21,861 nucleotides of DNA. It comes from Leptofilum sp050292445 (GTDB taxonomy: Bacteria > Chloroflexota > Anaerolineae > Promineifilales > Promineifilaceae). The stretch spans positions 1 through 21,861 of the forward strand of contig JBNKLQ010000083.1 of assembly GCA_050292445.1 (NCBI GenBank), read 5' to 3'. The translations under genes and the position numbers were made by a program. Under the pieces are notes generated by a model. It did not search any database. It was not told the origin of the DNA and was given only the letters and a program-made list of their open reading frames with translations. Position 1 is the first letter of the stretch, and the number at the start of each line of letters is the position of its first letter. This document shows positions 13,486 through 21,491 of the stretch, in pieces.

Positions 13486-13956
13486 TTAATTTGGCGACGG
13501 CTCTGTCTGGATGAGCGCCAACAGGTGTTGGAAGGCGGCATCCCGGTCTTCGGCCTTACGCGCCTGGTTGAACTCGCTCACCCGACGCAAATTATCGGGG
13601 CGCAGCGGCTGGTTGGTGAGCCAGCGCAGATTTTTCAGGACGCGGGTCATGGTGTCATCCACCAGGTCAAATGCAGGCGGCTGGCCAATCGTGCCAATGA
13701 GGTCGTTCACCCCTTCCATGATGAGGCGAACGGCCGTACTATCCTTTTCCAGCAATGGGTCGGCGTCTTCATCGGGGAGGTTTTGGGTGTGAACGGCCGT
13801 TTGCTCCACCTGCACTAAACCCCACTGCAACAATTGCTCTGCTTGGTCATCCACCAAATTGCTGCGCCAGTCCGGATTTTCCAAAATTGGCTCAAACCAG
13901 CGCTTCAACCGCTGTCTCGCAATGTCTGTAATTTTTTCGTTTGATAATGGTTGCAT
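13486..13956 (-). CDS. hypothetical protein between the HerA-like ATPase and the PLD-like protein
   Basis: 156 aa, soluble, mostly helical and acidic in the middle. I do not recognise a family. Readable parts are an N-terminal IARQRLKRWFEPILENPDWRSNL, a central LIMEGVNDLIGTIG and a C-terminal LKNLRWLTNQPLRPDNLRRV. No membrane segment, cysteine motif or catalytic pattern is visible. It follows the HerA-like ATPase by 120 bp on the same strand, separated by a long inverted repeat, and could be its partner. No strong ribosome site precedes the ATG. It has two ACGGCCGT copies, both in the TAV frame. Confidence 0.75.
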   Translation of the reverse strand: MQPLSNEKITDIARQRLKRWFEPILENPDWRSNLVDDQAEQLLQWGLVQVEQTAVHTQNLPDEDADPLLEKDSTAVRLIMEGVNDLIGTIGQPPAFDLVDDTMTRVLKNLRWLTNQPLRPDNLRRVSEFNQARKAEDRDAAFQHLLALIQTEPSPN

Positions 13957-13977
13957 AAATTTAGAATTTCAAATCAG

Positions 13978-14065
13978 GAACACAGAGTATCACAGAGATT
14001 TCGCAGAGCTTCGCAGAGAAAATCTCTGTGATACTCTGTGCCTTCTCAGCGTAACTCTGTGTTCC
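13978..14065. repeat. 21-bp perfect inverted repeat with nested outer arms
   Basis: The 21-bp arm at 13981-14001, beginning CACAGAGTATCACAGAG, is repeated exactly inverted at 14020-14040; the loop holds two CGCAGAG units. An outer pair, GGAACACAGAGT (13978-13989) and ACTCTGTGTTCC (14054-14065), competes with the inner one. It lies just after the HerA-like stop codon and is probably both a dispersed repeat and a transcript-end structure. Confidence 0.8.
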
Positions 14066-14076
14066 GCTTTTCGTTT

Positions 14077-16620
14077 TTAGGCATAGCCGGGCAGCAAAAC
14101 AAAATCGTCATCTGCCTGAACAATGTGGTGGGGCAGCCAGGCGACGCCAAACAGGGTGACGTTGATGTTGCTTTTGGCAGGCGTAACAGGAATCGTGGTG
14201 GTGTCCTGGGCAACGTCTTCCCACTTTTCCTGAATTTCGCGCAGCGCATCTTCCGCTTCTTCTTCCAGCTCGACAATTTCCTTCTGGTAATCTTCGATTT
14301 GGTCTTTAGATTCTTCAATGTCGGCTTTGGCTTTGGCCGTCATGCGCCGCTTGGTCATGGAGGAAGAGACGCTGCGCCGCCGCTTGCTGAACAGACTGAA
14401 CAACGTCTCGGCATGGGTCACCGCTTCTTCCCGCTTGCGCTGCGAATATTCAGCTTCATCTTCAGCCAGCTCGCGTTCTTCCCGCTTCAATTTGTCTTCT
14501 AGCGAATCAATCTTCTTTTCGTACTGCACCGCCACCTTCTTGCTTTCGGCACTAGATTTTTCTTTGGCGGCATCGGCACATTGTTCAGCAAAATCAGTTT
14601 CAGAAACGTTGGGGCCACCATAGATTTTAAGTTCTTCATTGGCTTTCACCTCAACTTCCAGGCTGCGATAAAGCCAATCTTCAAAATCGCGCTTCATCGT
14701 GGTTACCGTTTTGGAATCATCAAACGGTGCTTCCAACATTTGGAAGCGGGCATCCAGCACGGGAGCGCGGTCTAGCTGGCGTTCATCAATCTGCTCTGAC
14801 TCATAATCTTGCCAGCGCACCACGCCACGCCGATCAGGTTGGGGAACAACGGCCGTTTGCCAAACTTCATGGTCCAAATTGTAGCGACGGTTGCTATAGC
14901 TAACATTTGCCTGGGCCACGAGCACAGGACGGTACAAAATGCCAGCGGATTGGGCAGATGGGGGTAGGGAACGGCCGTCTCGCTTCGCCGCTTCGCTCAA
15001 AGTTAAGTTTTGTGGCAGAAAATACTCCTCTGTTCGCCCTGGCACACCCGGTTTGGCCGTTTCACCCGGCAATTGGGGAGATTGGGAATTGGAGTAGCGT
15101 TCTTCGAACCCTGGAGATTGGGCGGTTTCCAGCGCAGGCGTCGTCGCCGCCAACTCTCCACTTTTCACTTCCAACTTTTCTGAATACTGATCACTGATTA
15201 CTGATAACTGGTCATCGGCTCCCGCCAACGCATTCAACGCCGGAATCTGGTCCCGCGTCACCGGCCCGGCTAAATAATTCATCGCCCAGCGGGTTTGGAA
15301 AAGCGACGGCTGCTTATCGTGTACGTTGCGCAACAGGAAAACGCGCTTACCCAGCGCCGAAATCAAATCATCATAGACGCGCCGGTCGAAGCCACCGCTG
15401 GCGGCCGTGGTCAAGCCATCCAGCAGACGTGCCTTATCCTGCTCTGTGCCCAGCTTGCCTATGAACCACGTTCCGGCATTAGACAGCGCCTTGTAGTCCA
15501 CATCGACCGGGTTCTGCGTGGCCAAGACCATGCCCACGCCAAAAGCGCGGGCCTGCTTCAGCATCCGCAGCATCGGCTCCTTGGAGGGCGGGTTTGCAGT
15601 GGGGGGCAGGTAGCCAAAAATCTCATCGAAGTAAACCAGGGCGCGCAGCGTGGTGCTGCCCTTCTGCGCCCGCATCCACGACTCTACGGCCGAATAGAGC
15701 AAGGTCACAAAAAACATCCGTTCCGCTTCAGAGAGATGGGCAATGTAGAAAATGGTGTGGCGGGGACGGCCGTCTGGCGTATAGAGCAAACTAGCCACGT
15801 CCAACGGCTCACCTTCAATCCAGGCCTGGAAGGCCGGGGAGGCCAAAATGTTATTCAGCATCATCGCCAGCTCAAAACGATCTTTTTCCGGGAAGAAGGT
15901 GTTCACGTCAAAAACACCCAGCTTGGTAAACGGCGGCGCTTGCGTCTGCATGATGAGCGACGCCAAATCGAGGTCTTGTCCCTGGCTCCAGGCGTGTTCA
16001 AAAATGTTGGCCAGCAAAATGTGCTCCCGCGCCCGCACCGGATCGATGTCCTTCAGCCCAACCAGTCCCAGCAGGGCGGTCACAGTGCCAGAAATCTTCT
16101 CACGCAGCAGTTCGCGATTATCGTCCCAAGGGATGTCAGGCGCTTTGAGGGAAGCTAAAATGCTGACGGGCAGCCCAGCGTCTGAGCCGGGCGTGTAGAT
16201 GGCAAATTGGGCAGAATCCTTGAGCTTTTGCAGGCGGTCTGGGGTAATTTCCCAATCAGCTAAACCGTTGCGCCAGAGAGCGGCCGTTTCTTCCGCAGCC
16301 TGCTCTACTGTTTTCCCCTCGCGCCGGGCCTCGTTGGCGTTGACCCACGGCTGGAAGTCCGTCGGGGCCAGGTCGGGGAAGTGCATCAGCGCGTTGGTGA
16401 TGTCCCCTTTGGGATCGATCATCAAGGCAGGCACGTTGTTCAGGGCGGCTTCTTCCAGTAAGTCCAGGCACAGGCCCGTCTTGCCGGAGCCAGTCATGCC
16501 CACCACCACGGCATGCGTTACCAAATCATCTGGATCGTACAGCAGCGGTTGCTCAGTTTTTTCGTTCGTTTTCGCGTCTACGACGCGGCCTAAGTAAAAT
16601 TTCCCATCAGTGTCTAACAT
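14077..16620 (-). CDS. HerA/FtsK-superfamily ATPase (DUF87-like) with C-terminal coiled coil
   Basis: 847 aa. The ATP-binding core has Walker A GMTGSGKTG (41-49, K47), IDPKGDITN, Walker B RALVYFDEIFG (about 328-338) and ATQNPVDVDY, followed by WFIGKLGTEQDKARLLDGL. These are typical of HerA-type hexameric DNA-pumping ATPases (COG0433). A low-complexity linker (about 466-535) is built partly from dispersed repeats. A charged coiled coil of about 130 residues, with RREE/KRRR-rich stretches, leads to a short C-terminal domain. No NurA-type nuclease is adjacent. The nearest genes on the strand are a 156-aa unknown and a PLD-like protein. GGAGGCG before the ATG sets the start. It is divergent from the PfkB gene across 92 bp. 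The role could be DNA processing, conjugation-like transfer or defence. Confidence 0.88.
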   Translation of the reverse strand: MLDTDGKFYLGRVVDAKTNEKTEQPLLYDPDDLVTHAVVVGMTGSGKTGLCLDLLEEAALNNVPALMIDPKGDITNALMHFPDLAPTDFQPWVNANEARREGKTVEQAAEETAALWRNGLADWEITPDRLQKLKDSAQFAIYTPGSDAGLPVSILASLKAPDIPWDDNRELLREKISGTVTALLGLVGLKDIDPVRAREHILLANIFEHAWSQGQDLDLASLIMQTQAPPFTKLGVFDVNTFFPEKDRFELAMMLNNILASPAFQAWIEGEPLDVASLLYTPDGRPRHTIFYIAHLSEAERMFFVTLLYSAVESWMRAQKGSTTLRALVYFDEIFGYLPPTANPPSKEPMLRMLKQARAFGVGMVLATQNPVDVDYKALSNAGTWFIGKLGTEQDKARLLDGLTTAASGGFDRRVYDDLISALGKRVFLLRNVHDKQPSLFQTRWAMNYLAGPVTRDQIPALNALAGADDQLSVISDQYSEKLEVKSGELAATTPALETAQSPGFEERYSNSQSPQLPGETAKPGVPGRTEEYFLPQNLTLSEAAKRDGRSLPPSAQSAGILYRPVLVAQANVSYSNRRYNLDHEVWQTAVVPQPDRRGVVRWQDYESEQIDERQLDRAPVLDARFQMLEAPFDDSKTVTTMKRDFEDWLYRSLEVEVKANEELKIYGGPNVSETDFAEQCADAAKEKSSAESKKVAVQYEKKIDSLEDKLKREERELAEDEAEYSQRKREEAVTHAETLFSLFSKRRRSVSSSMTKRRMTAKAKADIEESKDQIEDYQKEIVELEEEAEDALREIQEKWEDVAQDTTTIPVTPAKSNINVTLFGVAWLPHHIVQADDDFVLLPGYA
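15180..15211. repeat. in-frame copy of the CAGTAATCAGT repeat in the HerA-like gene
   Basis: On the minus strand the copy reads CCAGTTATCAGTAATCAG followed by TGATCAGTATTCAG. This is the same family as the spacer repeat at 2157-2232. It encodes QLSVISDQYSE in the linker of the ATPase. Two copies of GGAGATTGGG (15077-15086 and 15112-15121) lie nearby in the same linker. Confidence 0.7.
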
Positions 16621-16712
16621 AATTTCGCCTCCGGCTCCAGTTTACCGCAAGATTTAGTACAATTACAATTTCCCGCGTAAGATCGAGCCTTTCATCACAT
16701 GAGGATAATCTA
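16621..16712. promoter_or_regulatory. divergent promoter region, HerA-like ATPase and PfkB-like kinase
   Basis: This 92-bp spacer must hold start signals for both genes. Ribosome sites are clear on both sides: GGAGGCG for the ATPase on the minus strand and GAGGAT for the kinase. A weak minus-strand pair, TTGTAA and TAAACT with 18-bp spacing, can be drawn; I see no good pair for the plus strand. Confidence 0.4.
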
Positions 16713-17633
16713 ATGGCACAAATTTTGGTTTGCGGACACACAAATATGGAAACAACGGTCGCCGTAGAACAGTTCCCCATCGAATACACGCCGATGCGCT
16801 ACCCGTTTTTTGGTATTCAAACGGCCGTTGCCGGGGTGGGTTACAACATTGCCAAAGCGCTCACCACGCTGGGCAGCCCGATCAACTTCCTCTCGATGGT
16901 GGGCAGCGACGTTGCCGGAGAACAGGTGCGGCAGCAGGCCCAAACGGATGGCTTGGGCACAAAGTATATCGTTTCCGGAATGCCACAAACGGCGCAATCC
17001 GTCATTTTGTACGACAAGCAGGGCAGGCGGCTGTGCAACACAGATTTGAAGGATGTGCAGCAACGGCCGTATCCCCCCGAATTGTTCCAAGAAGCGTTAC
17101 AAGAAAGTGATTTGGCTATTTTGTGCAATGTGAACTATACACGGCCGTTCCTCGCCCAGGCCCAAAACGCAGGCGTCCCCATCGCCACCGACGTCCACAC
17201 CATCGCTAATCTCAACGACGACTACAACCGCGACTACATGGCCGCCGCCACCATCCTCTTCATGAGCGACGAACATTTGCCCCTGCCCCCAGAGCTGTGG
17301 GCCAAAAAGCTTCAAAACGAGTTTGGTACCGAAATTGTGGTGCTTGGGTTAGGCGCAAAAGGGGCCCTACTTGCGGTAAAGGCCGACAACTTCTGCGAAC
17401 GATTCCCTGCCGTGCAAGTTCGCCCCGTCGTCAACACCATCGGCGCGGGGGATGCCCTTTTCTCCGCCTTCAACCATTTCTACCGCACCAGCCACAACCC
17501 CTACACCGCCCTGCAAAAAGCGATCCTCTTCGCCGCCCACAAAATCGGCAGCGACGGCGCAGCCGCAGGTTTTCTAACCGCTGACGAGGTTGATAACCTA
17601 GCTAACCGAATTGGAAAAGGATACGAACCATAG
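16713..17633 (+). CDS. PfkB-family carbohydrate kinase
   Basis: 306 aa, a ribokinase-like sugar or nucleoside kinase. Seen: the N-terminal GHTNMETTVAVEQFP, the substrate-side glycine region TAVAGVGYNIAKALTTLGSPINFLSMVGSDVAG (PfkB signature 1 area), and the C-terminal anion-hole and catalytic motif NTIGAGDALFSAF with the base D in GAGD. The length fits the family. The NTIGAGD form and the unusual N-terminus do not point to one sugar; ribose, fructose or a nucleoside are possible. Three ACGGCCGT copies occur (encoding TAV, RP and RP). It stands alone, divergent from the ATPase. Confidence 0.88.
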   Translation: MAQILVCGHTNMETTVAVEQFPIEYTPMRYPFFGIQTAVAGVGYNIAKALTTLGSPINFLSMVGSDVAGEQVRQQAQTDGLGTKYIVSGMPQTAQSVILYDKQGRRLCNTDLKDVQQRPYPPELFQEALQESDLAILCNVNYTRPFLAQAQNAGVPIATDVHTIANLNDDYNRDYMAAATILFMSDEHLPLPPELWAKKLQNEFGTEIVVLGLGAKGALLAVKADNFCERFPAVQVRPVVNTIGAGDALFSAFNHFYRTSHNPYTALQKAILFAAHKIGSDGAAAGFLTADEVDNLANRIGKGYEP

Positions 17634-17713
17634 TCTTTATCAAGTTAAGAAAGTTAACTGAGGGGATGATCACAGATATTTAAGCGGAATACCAAAAATG
17701 CTTGCAGCTTTTC

Positions 17714-18418
17714 TTAAACAAAAACAATTGCAGACCCAAGTTTTATTGATTCTTCACTAGCACGAATCAACCTTAAACAAGTAAATGATTCTACACCATA
17801 CCGTTGCCATAATTTGTGCCCACTTTCTGGATTATCAGCAGCATCCCATAAAGCCTCACTCTCATGATTCATATCAAGTGGCAATTCCAATTTATCAGCC
17901 AGAAATTTACACTCATTAAGCAATTGGTGACTTGAACCAACCGCCCCACCAAAAATAACTTTATCCTGAATTACATCACCAAAATCAACTGGCAAGTAAA
18001 ATCCCTCGGCATCACTGTGTATCAGCAGGTGTTGAAACCTTAGATTGAATTGATGTGGCTTATTAAACAGTCGTTTCCATTTGCTCTTTGACGATTGCTG
18101 AGAAAGCGAATCATAATATTTCTTAAGCATTTTGTCTTGAGAAGCTCTTATATCTTTGGAGATAGGTTGTGGTAGCTGATCATTGAATGCTAAATGAGCT
18201 GCAACTCTACGAAGGTTATGTAGACCAGAGTATCCCCACATATCGCAAGACCATGTTTTCTGAGAATTTTTCAAAATAGTTGGCTCATTATGAGTGGGTA
18301 ACCTATGTTCTTCCAAGATGAGGTTCAAATACTCAAATTGTTTCTTGTAGGTGTCGAAACCCTCAGGATCATGTACTTTTAAAAATGCAAGTAATCCAAT
18401 TTCTAATGCAAGACCCAT
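17714..18418 (-). CDS. hypothetical protein, AT-rich
   Basis: 234 aa, soluble, no signal peptide or membrane segment. I do not recognise it. Readable parts are MGLALEIGLLAFLKVHDPEGF, SCDMWGYSGLHNLRRVAAHLAF, HSDAEGFYLPVDFGDVI and GGAVGSSHQLLNECKFLADKL. The second half has alternating strands and helices, with conserved-looking HSDAEGFYLPVDFG. AGAAGGA lies 7 bp before the ATG, so it is probably expressed. Its base use is plainly AT-richer than that of most neighbours and it has no ACGGCCGT, which fits recent acquisition. It sits in its own AT-rich stretch, about 17634-18530. Confidence 0.72.
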   Translation of the reverse strand: MGLALEIGLLAFLKVHDPEGFDTYKKQFEYLNLILEEHRLPTHNEPTILKNSQKTWSCDMWGYSGLHNLRRVAAHLAFNDQLPQPISKDIRASQDKMLKKYYDSLSQQSSKSKWKRLFNKPHQFNLRFQHLLIHSDAEGFYLPVDFGDVIQDKVIFGGAVGSSHQLLNECKFLADKLELPLDMNHESEALWDAADNPESGHKLWQRYGVESFTCLRLIRASEESIKLGSAIVFV

Positions 18419-18535
18419 ACCAAGTCCTTCTCTTTTGATTTACTCACTAAAAAATATCTTGTAGATGGCAATTTATGTCACGCGCTTAACGCAAATATGG
18501 CAGTCTTATTGCCATTTTTGAAAACAAATTATCAT

Positions 18536-18985
18536 CTAGCGCTTGATCCGCGCTGCCTGGCTGCGCAATTCCACAAAAATAGGGTGCAGGCAAGCGATTA
18601 CTTCAGCCAGGCGCTGGCCAATTTGGGCCTGGTGGGCAGCCGTGTACGCTTCGGCGGGCACCACTTCGTACACCTTGGTCCAGCCTTTGTCCCACATTTC
18701 GGCCTCAAACGATTCGCCTAAGGTGTCTTTAATCTCAAACAGGTGGCGACGAAAGCCCAGCAGTAAAAAGCGGTTGAGCTGCTTGTCGCTGGACTCAAAA
18801 TGAAAGCCGATTTCCCAGGCGTCCCGCCGCGCCACGCGGGATAGTTCGTAATGCAGGCGTGTCTCGCCAAAGTGGAATTGAATGATCCAGCGCCACGGCT
18901 GCCGCACCTGGATAGTTTGCAGCTTGGATGGTAAATGGGGAATCATCACCTCGGGCAGCGTTTGCAGGAATTTTTTATGAGACAT
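18536..18985 (-). CDS. hypothetical protein
   Basis: 149 aa from the ATG at 18985, which has AGGA about 8 bases upstream; an ATG three codons earlier (18994) would give 152 aa but sits directly against that site. It is a soluble, basic protein of about half strand and half helix: IQVRQPWRWIIQFHFGETRLHYELSRVARRDAWEIGFHFES, then an arginine-rich helix (NRFLLLGFRRHLFEIKDTLG) and a long C-terminal helix. I do not recognise the family. A nested set of inverted repeats fills its upstream region (19008-19144). Confidence 0.72.
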   Translation of the reverse strand: MSHKKFLQTLPEVMIPHLPSKLQTIQVRQPWRWIIQFHFGETRLHYELSRVARRDAWEIGFHFESSDKQLNRFLLLGFRRHLFEIKDTLGESFEAEMWDKGWTKVYEVVPAEAYTAAHQAQIGQRLAEVIACLHPIFVELRSQAARIKR

Positions 18986-19007
18986 TGTTTTCATCCTGGG
19001 CAGTGTA

Positions 19008-19144
19008 GTAAATCACAAGGAATTCTGCAAAATAACCAGCTCGACTCAATTCCCTGTGACTTACCCAGCCAAAATACGGCCGTAAACCCACCCACGCATA
19101 CCTCGTTTTTTCACGCAATTTATGCGTAGGTGTTTTGCAGAATT
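19008..19144. repeat. nested inverted repeats in the spacer before the histidine kinase
   Basis: Three inverted pairs overlap here. GTAAATCACAAGGAATT (19008-19024) pairs with AATTCCCTGTGACTTAC (19048-19064); its two mismatches become G-U pairs in minus-strand RNA. AATTCTGCAAAA (19021-19032) matches TTTTGCAGAATT (19133-19144) exactly. ACCCACGCATA (19090-19100) pairs with TATGCGTAGGT (19121-19131) with one mismatch. One ACGGCCGT copy lies at 19076-19083. The first two pairs share bases, so they are mutually exclusive. Confidence 0.65.
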
Positions 19145-19278
19145 GATTACAATGGAAACCGGTCAACTGTAGATTGCCCTACATCAGTTCTATTTCCTTA
19201 ACATGAAATCTGATCAAGAATACAGTTGACAGCGATGTATAAAATTTCTGAAAGAGTATAAAAATCAGGGACGTACCC

Positions 19279-21075
19279 ATGAATAATCAACTGATTGAAA
19301 GACAAGAAGCCCGGCTCGCTGCCCTTTACGATGTGAGTTCCCAGCTGGGCAAGTCGCTGGATCTGGGCGAAGTGCTAAACCAGGTCATGGATTCCATCAT
19401 CCAGCTAACTGGCGCAGAACGTGGCTTCCTCATGCTGTACGATGCCGAACAAGGCCGCCTGCAAACCCGCGCCGCCCGCAACTTCGACCAGGAAACCATT
19501 GAAGCAGATGCCAGCAACATTAGCAAAACTGTTGTTGAACGGGCCATCCAAACGGGCGAAGGCATCTTGTCTAGCAATGCCCAGGAAGATGATCGCTTTT
19601 CTGGCCAGGAAAGCGTGGTGGGTTACCAATTGCGCTCCATCATGTGTGCCCCCTTGCAGGTGCGCGGCCAAAAGCTGGGTGCCGTTTACGTCGATAACCG
19701 CCTCTTCAGCGGCGTCTTTGAAAAAGATGATCTTGGCTTGCTGGTGACCTTTGCTAACCAGGCCGCTATTGCTATTGAAAACGCCCGCCTCTTCACCCAA
19801 ACCGACCAGGCACTGGCCCGCCGCGTGGAAGAACTTTCCCTTTTCCAGCGCATTGACCAGCAGCTCAATCGTTCGTTAGAACTCAATCAGGTACTGAGCC
19901 TGTCGCTGAACTGGGCCATTGCCCTGACAAACGCTGCCGGTGGCTCGATTGGCTTGTTTGAGGATGTACTCAGTGAGGACACCGGGCTGCTGAACAGGCC
20001 AATTGGTCGGATTTTGCGCCTGATGGTCTTCCGGGGTGAAGAAACACACAGCGAATCCCGATACGTGGAATTAGATCATCCCATTGTGCATCAGGTGATG
20101 CAAGATAACCGCTCCGTGCTCACCCGCAACGTGACGGAAGAAGAATCCGTGGATGGCACCCCGGCCAGCGTTCAGCTGGCCGTGCCGATCGTGCAAGATG
20201 GCGAAATTTCCGGCCTTATCACTCTGGAAACGCAGCAAAATGTAGAAATCAATCGGGAAGATATTGCCTTTGTCGAACGTCTGGCAGACCGGGCAGCAGT
20301 GGCCATTAAAAATGCCAAGCTGTATGAGGCCATTCAGATGGCCAACAAGGCTAAAAGCGATTTCATCTCCCTGGTTGCCCACGAGCTGCGGGTGCCCATG
20401 ACCTCGATCAAAGGGTACACCGACTTGATGAATGCCGGGTTGGCCGGACCATTAAGCGACCAGCAGAAGCAGTTCTTGGAAGTAATTCGCCGCAATCTCA
20501 CTCGGATGAGTTCGTTGATTAGCGACTTGTCTGACATTAACCACATTGAAAGCGGCCGTATGAAGTTTGACCTGAAACCATTTGACCTGCGCGAAGTAGT
20601 AGCCGATGTGGCCGACAGCCTACGCGAACGTATCAGCAACCGGGAACAGACGCTGCACATCGAAATTGAAGATGAATTGCCGCCAGTCTATGCTGATACC
20701 AACCGCATCGCCCAGGTGATCTCCAATTTGATGAGCAACGCCAACAAGTACACGCCTGAAGGTGGCGAAATCATGGTACGGGCCTGGCCCAACGGCCGTT
20801 CCGCCCACGTCAGCATTCAGGACAACGGGGTGGGTATCTCTGAAGAAGATCAGCAAAAACTGTTTACCCAATTCTTCCGCGCTGAAGATAAAGCCGTACG
20901 CGAACAGCCCGGCTGGGGCTTGGGCCTCTCAATTGTGCGCCGCATGGTGGAAGCTCAGGATGGTGAAATCAGCTTTGAAAGCAAAATAGGAGAAGGAAGT
21001 ACATTTACTTTTACGATTCCTTTGGCTAAGATGGAGGGAGCAGATAAAGTTAACGATAGCAGTGAGCAATCGTGA
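19279..21075 (+). CDS. cytoplasmic GAF-GAF sensor histidine kinase
   Basis: 598 aa with no membrane segment. GAF domain 1 (about 25-170) has LTGAERGFLMLYD and MCAPLQVRGQKLGAVYVDNR. GAF domain 2 (about 190-345) has NAAGGSIGLF and VPIVQDGEISGLITLET. HisKA has FISLVAHELRVPMTSIKGYTDL with the phospho-acceptor H368. The HATPase_c domain has the N box VISNLMSNANKYTP (about 480), G1 DNGVGISEED and G2 GWGLGLSIVRRM. The kinase therefore senses a soluble ligand or redox state inside the cell. No response regulator gene is adjacent. AGGGA precedes the ATG by 8 bases. The TATAAAAT at 19238-19245 could be a -10 box, but a matching -35 is not evident. The 106-aa gene follows 12 bp after its stop and is probably co-transcribed. 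Confidence 0.92.
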   Translation: MNNQLIERQEARLAALYDVSSQLGKSLDLGEVLNQVMDSIIQLTGAERGFLMLYDAEQGRLQTRAARNFDQETIEADASNISKTVVERAIQTGEGILSSNAQEDDRFSGQESVVGYQLRSIMCAPLQVRGQKLGAVYVDNRLFSGVFEKDDLGLLVTFANQAAIAIENARLFTQTDQALARRVEELSLFQRIDQQLNRSLELNQVLSLSLNWAIALTNAAGGSIGLFEDVLSEDTGLLNRPIGRILRLMVFRGEETHSESRYVELDHPIVHQVMQDNRSVLTRNVTEEESVDGTPASVQLAVPIVQDGEISGLITLETQQNVEINREDIAFVERLADRAAVAIKNAKLYEAIQMANKAKSDFISLVAHELRVPMTSIKGYTDLMNAGLAGPLSDQQKQFLEVIRRNLTRMSSLISDLSDINHIESGRMKFDLKPFDLREVVADVADSLRERISNREQTLHIEIEDELPPVYADTNRIAQVISNLMSNANKYTPEGGEIMVRAWPNGRSAHVSIQDNGVGISEEDQQKLFTQFFRAEDKAVREQPGWGLGLSIVRRMVEAQDGEISFESKIGEGSTFTFTIPLAKMEGADKVNDSSEQS

Positions 21076-21087
21076 GGAAGGTTAGAC

Positions 21088-21408
21088 ATGGAAGAAAAGC
21101 CATCGGGATTAAAATTGTTGTTGAGTTATGAAGTGGAAGACATCAATTTGCAGGCGTACCAGCAATTTGTGATGCAGCGGTATGTGCCTGCCATGCAAAT
21201 GATGGGCTTCCAGGTGAGCGAAGTGTGGCACACCGCCTTTGGTGACGCGCCAAACCGGCTGGTTGGCTTTGTTTGCCGCGACCGCCAAACCATAGATGAT
21301 CTGCTAGACAACGAGATGTGGCTGACGCTTAACAGCCAGCTAGAGCAGTACGTTACCGATTTTAGTTATAAAGTAGTGCCCTACCAGCGGGGCGTTTTTC
21401 AAATGTAA
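21088..21408 (+). CDS. small companion protein of the histidine kinase, possible dimeric alpha-beta barrel
   Basis: 106 aa. The pattern is LKLLLSYEVEDINLQAYQQFVMQRYVPAM, then FQVSEVWHTAFGDAPNRLVGFVCRDRQTIDDLLDNEMWLTLNSQLEQYV, then FSYKVVPYQRGVFQM. This beta-alpha-beta-beta-alpha-beta order, with a central strand carrying aromatic and histidine residues, resembles the dimeric alpha-beta barrel (ABM/NIPSNAP-like) fold. I cannot name the family. GAGGAAGG overlaps the kinase stop, so translation is likely coupled. It may bind the signal molecule or work on the same substrate that the kinase senses; that is inference. Confidence 0.72.
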   Translation: MEEKPSGLKLLLSYEVEDINLQAYQQFVMQRYVPAMQMMGFQVSEVWHTAFGDAPNRLVGFVCRDRQTIDDLLDNEMWLTLNSQLEQYVTDFSYKVVPYQRGVFQM

Positions 21409-21415
21409 AAAGTGG

Positions 21416-21466
21416 GCGAGTTTGCGAGTGGCGGGTTACTAATAAACTTGCCACTCGCAAACTCGC
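21416..21466. repeat. 17-bp perfect inverted repeat after the kinase operon
   Basis: GCGAGTTTGCGAGTGGC (21416-21432) pairs exactly with GCCACTCGCAAACTCGC (21450-21466) over a 17-base loop. The GCGAGT unit is itself repeated within the arm. No T-run follows. It probably marks the end of the kinase transcript. Confidence 0.75.
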
Positions 21467-21491
21467 ATACCTGCAAACTCTCCCAGTAGTT

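Noticed and set aside
15295..16158. 287-codon + strand open frame
   Set aside because: It is antisense to the ATPase core, where the conserved motifs are on the minus strand; the composition is rich in Arg, Gln and His as in typical shadows.
19226..19262. TTGACA (19226-19231) as -35 of the histidine kinase promoter
   Set aside because: The TATAAAAT following it is only 6 bp away and the next A/T-rich box is 25 bp away; neither spacing works for sigma-70.
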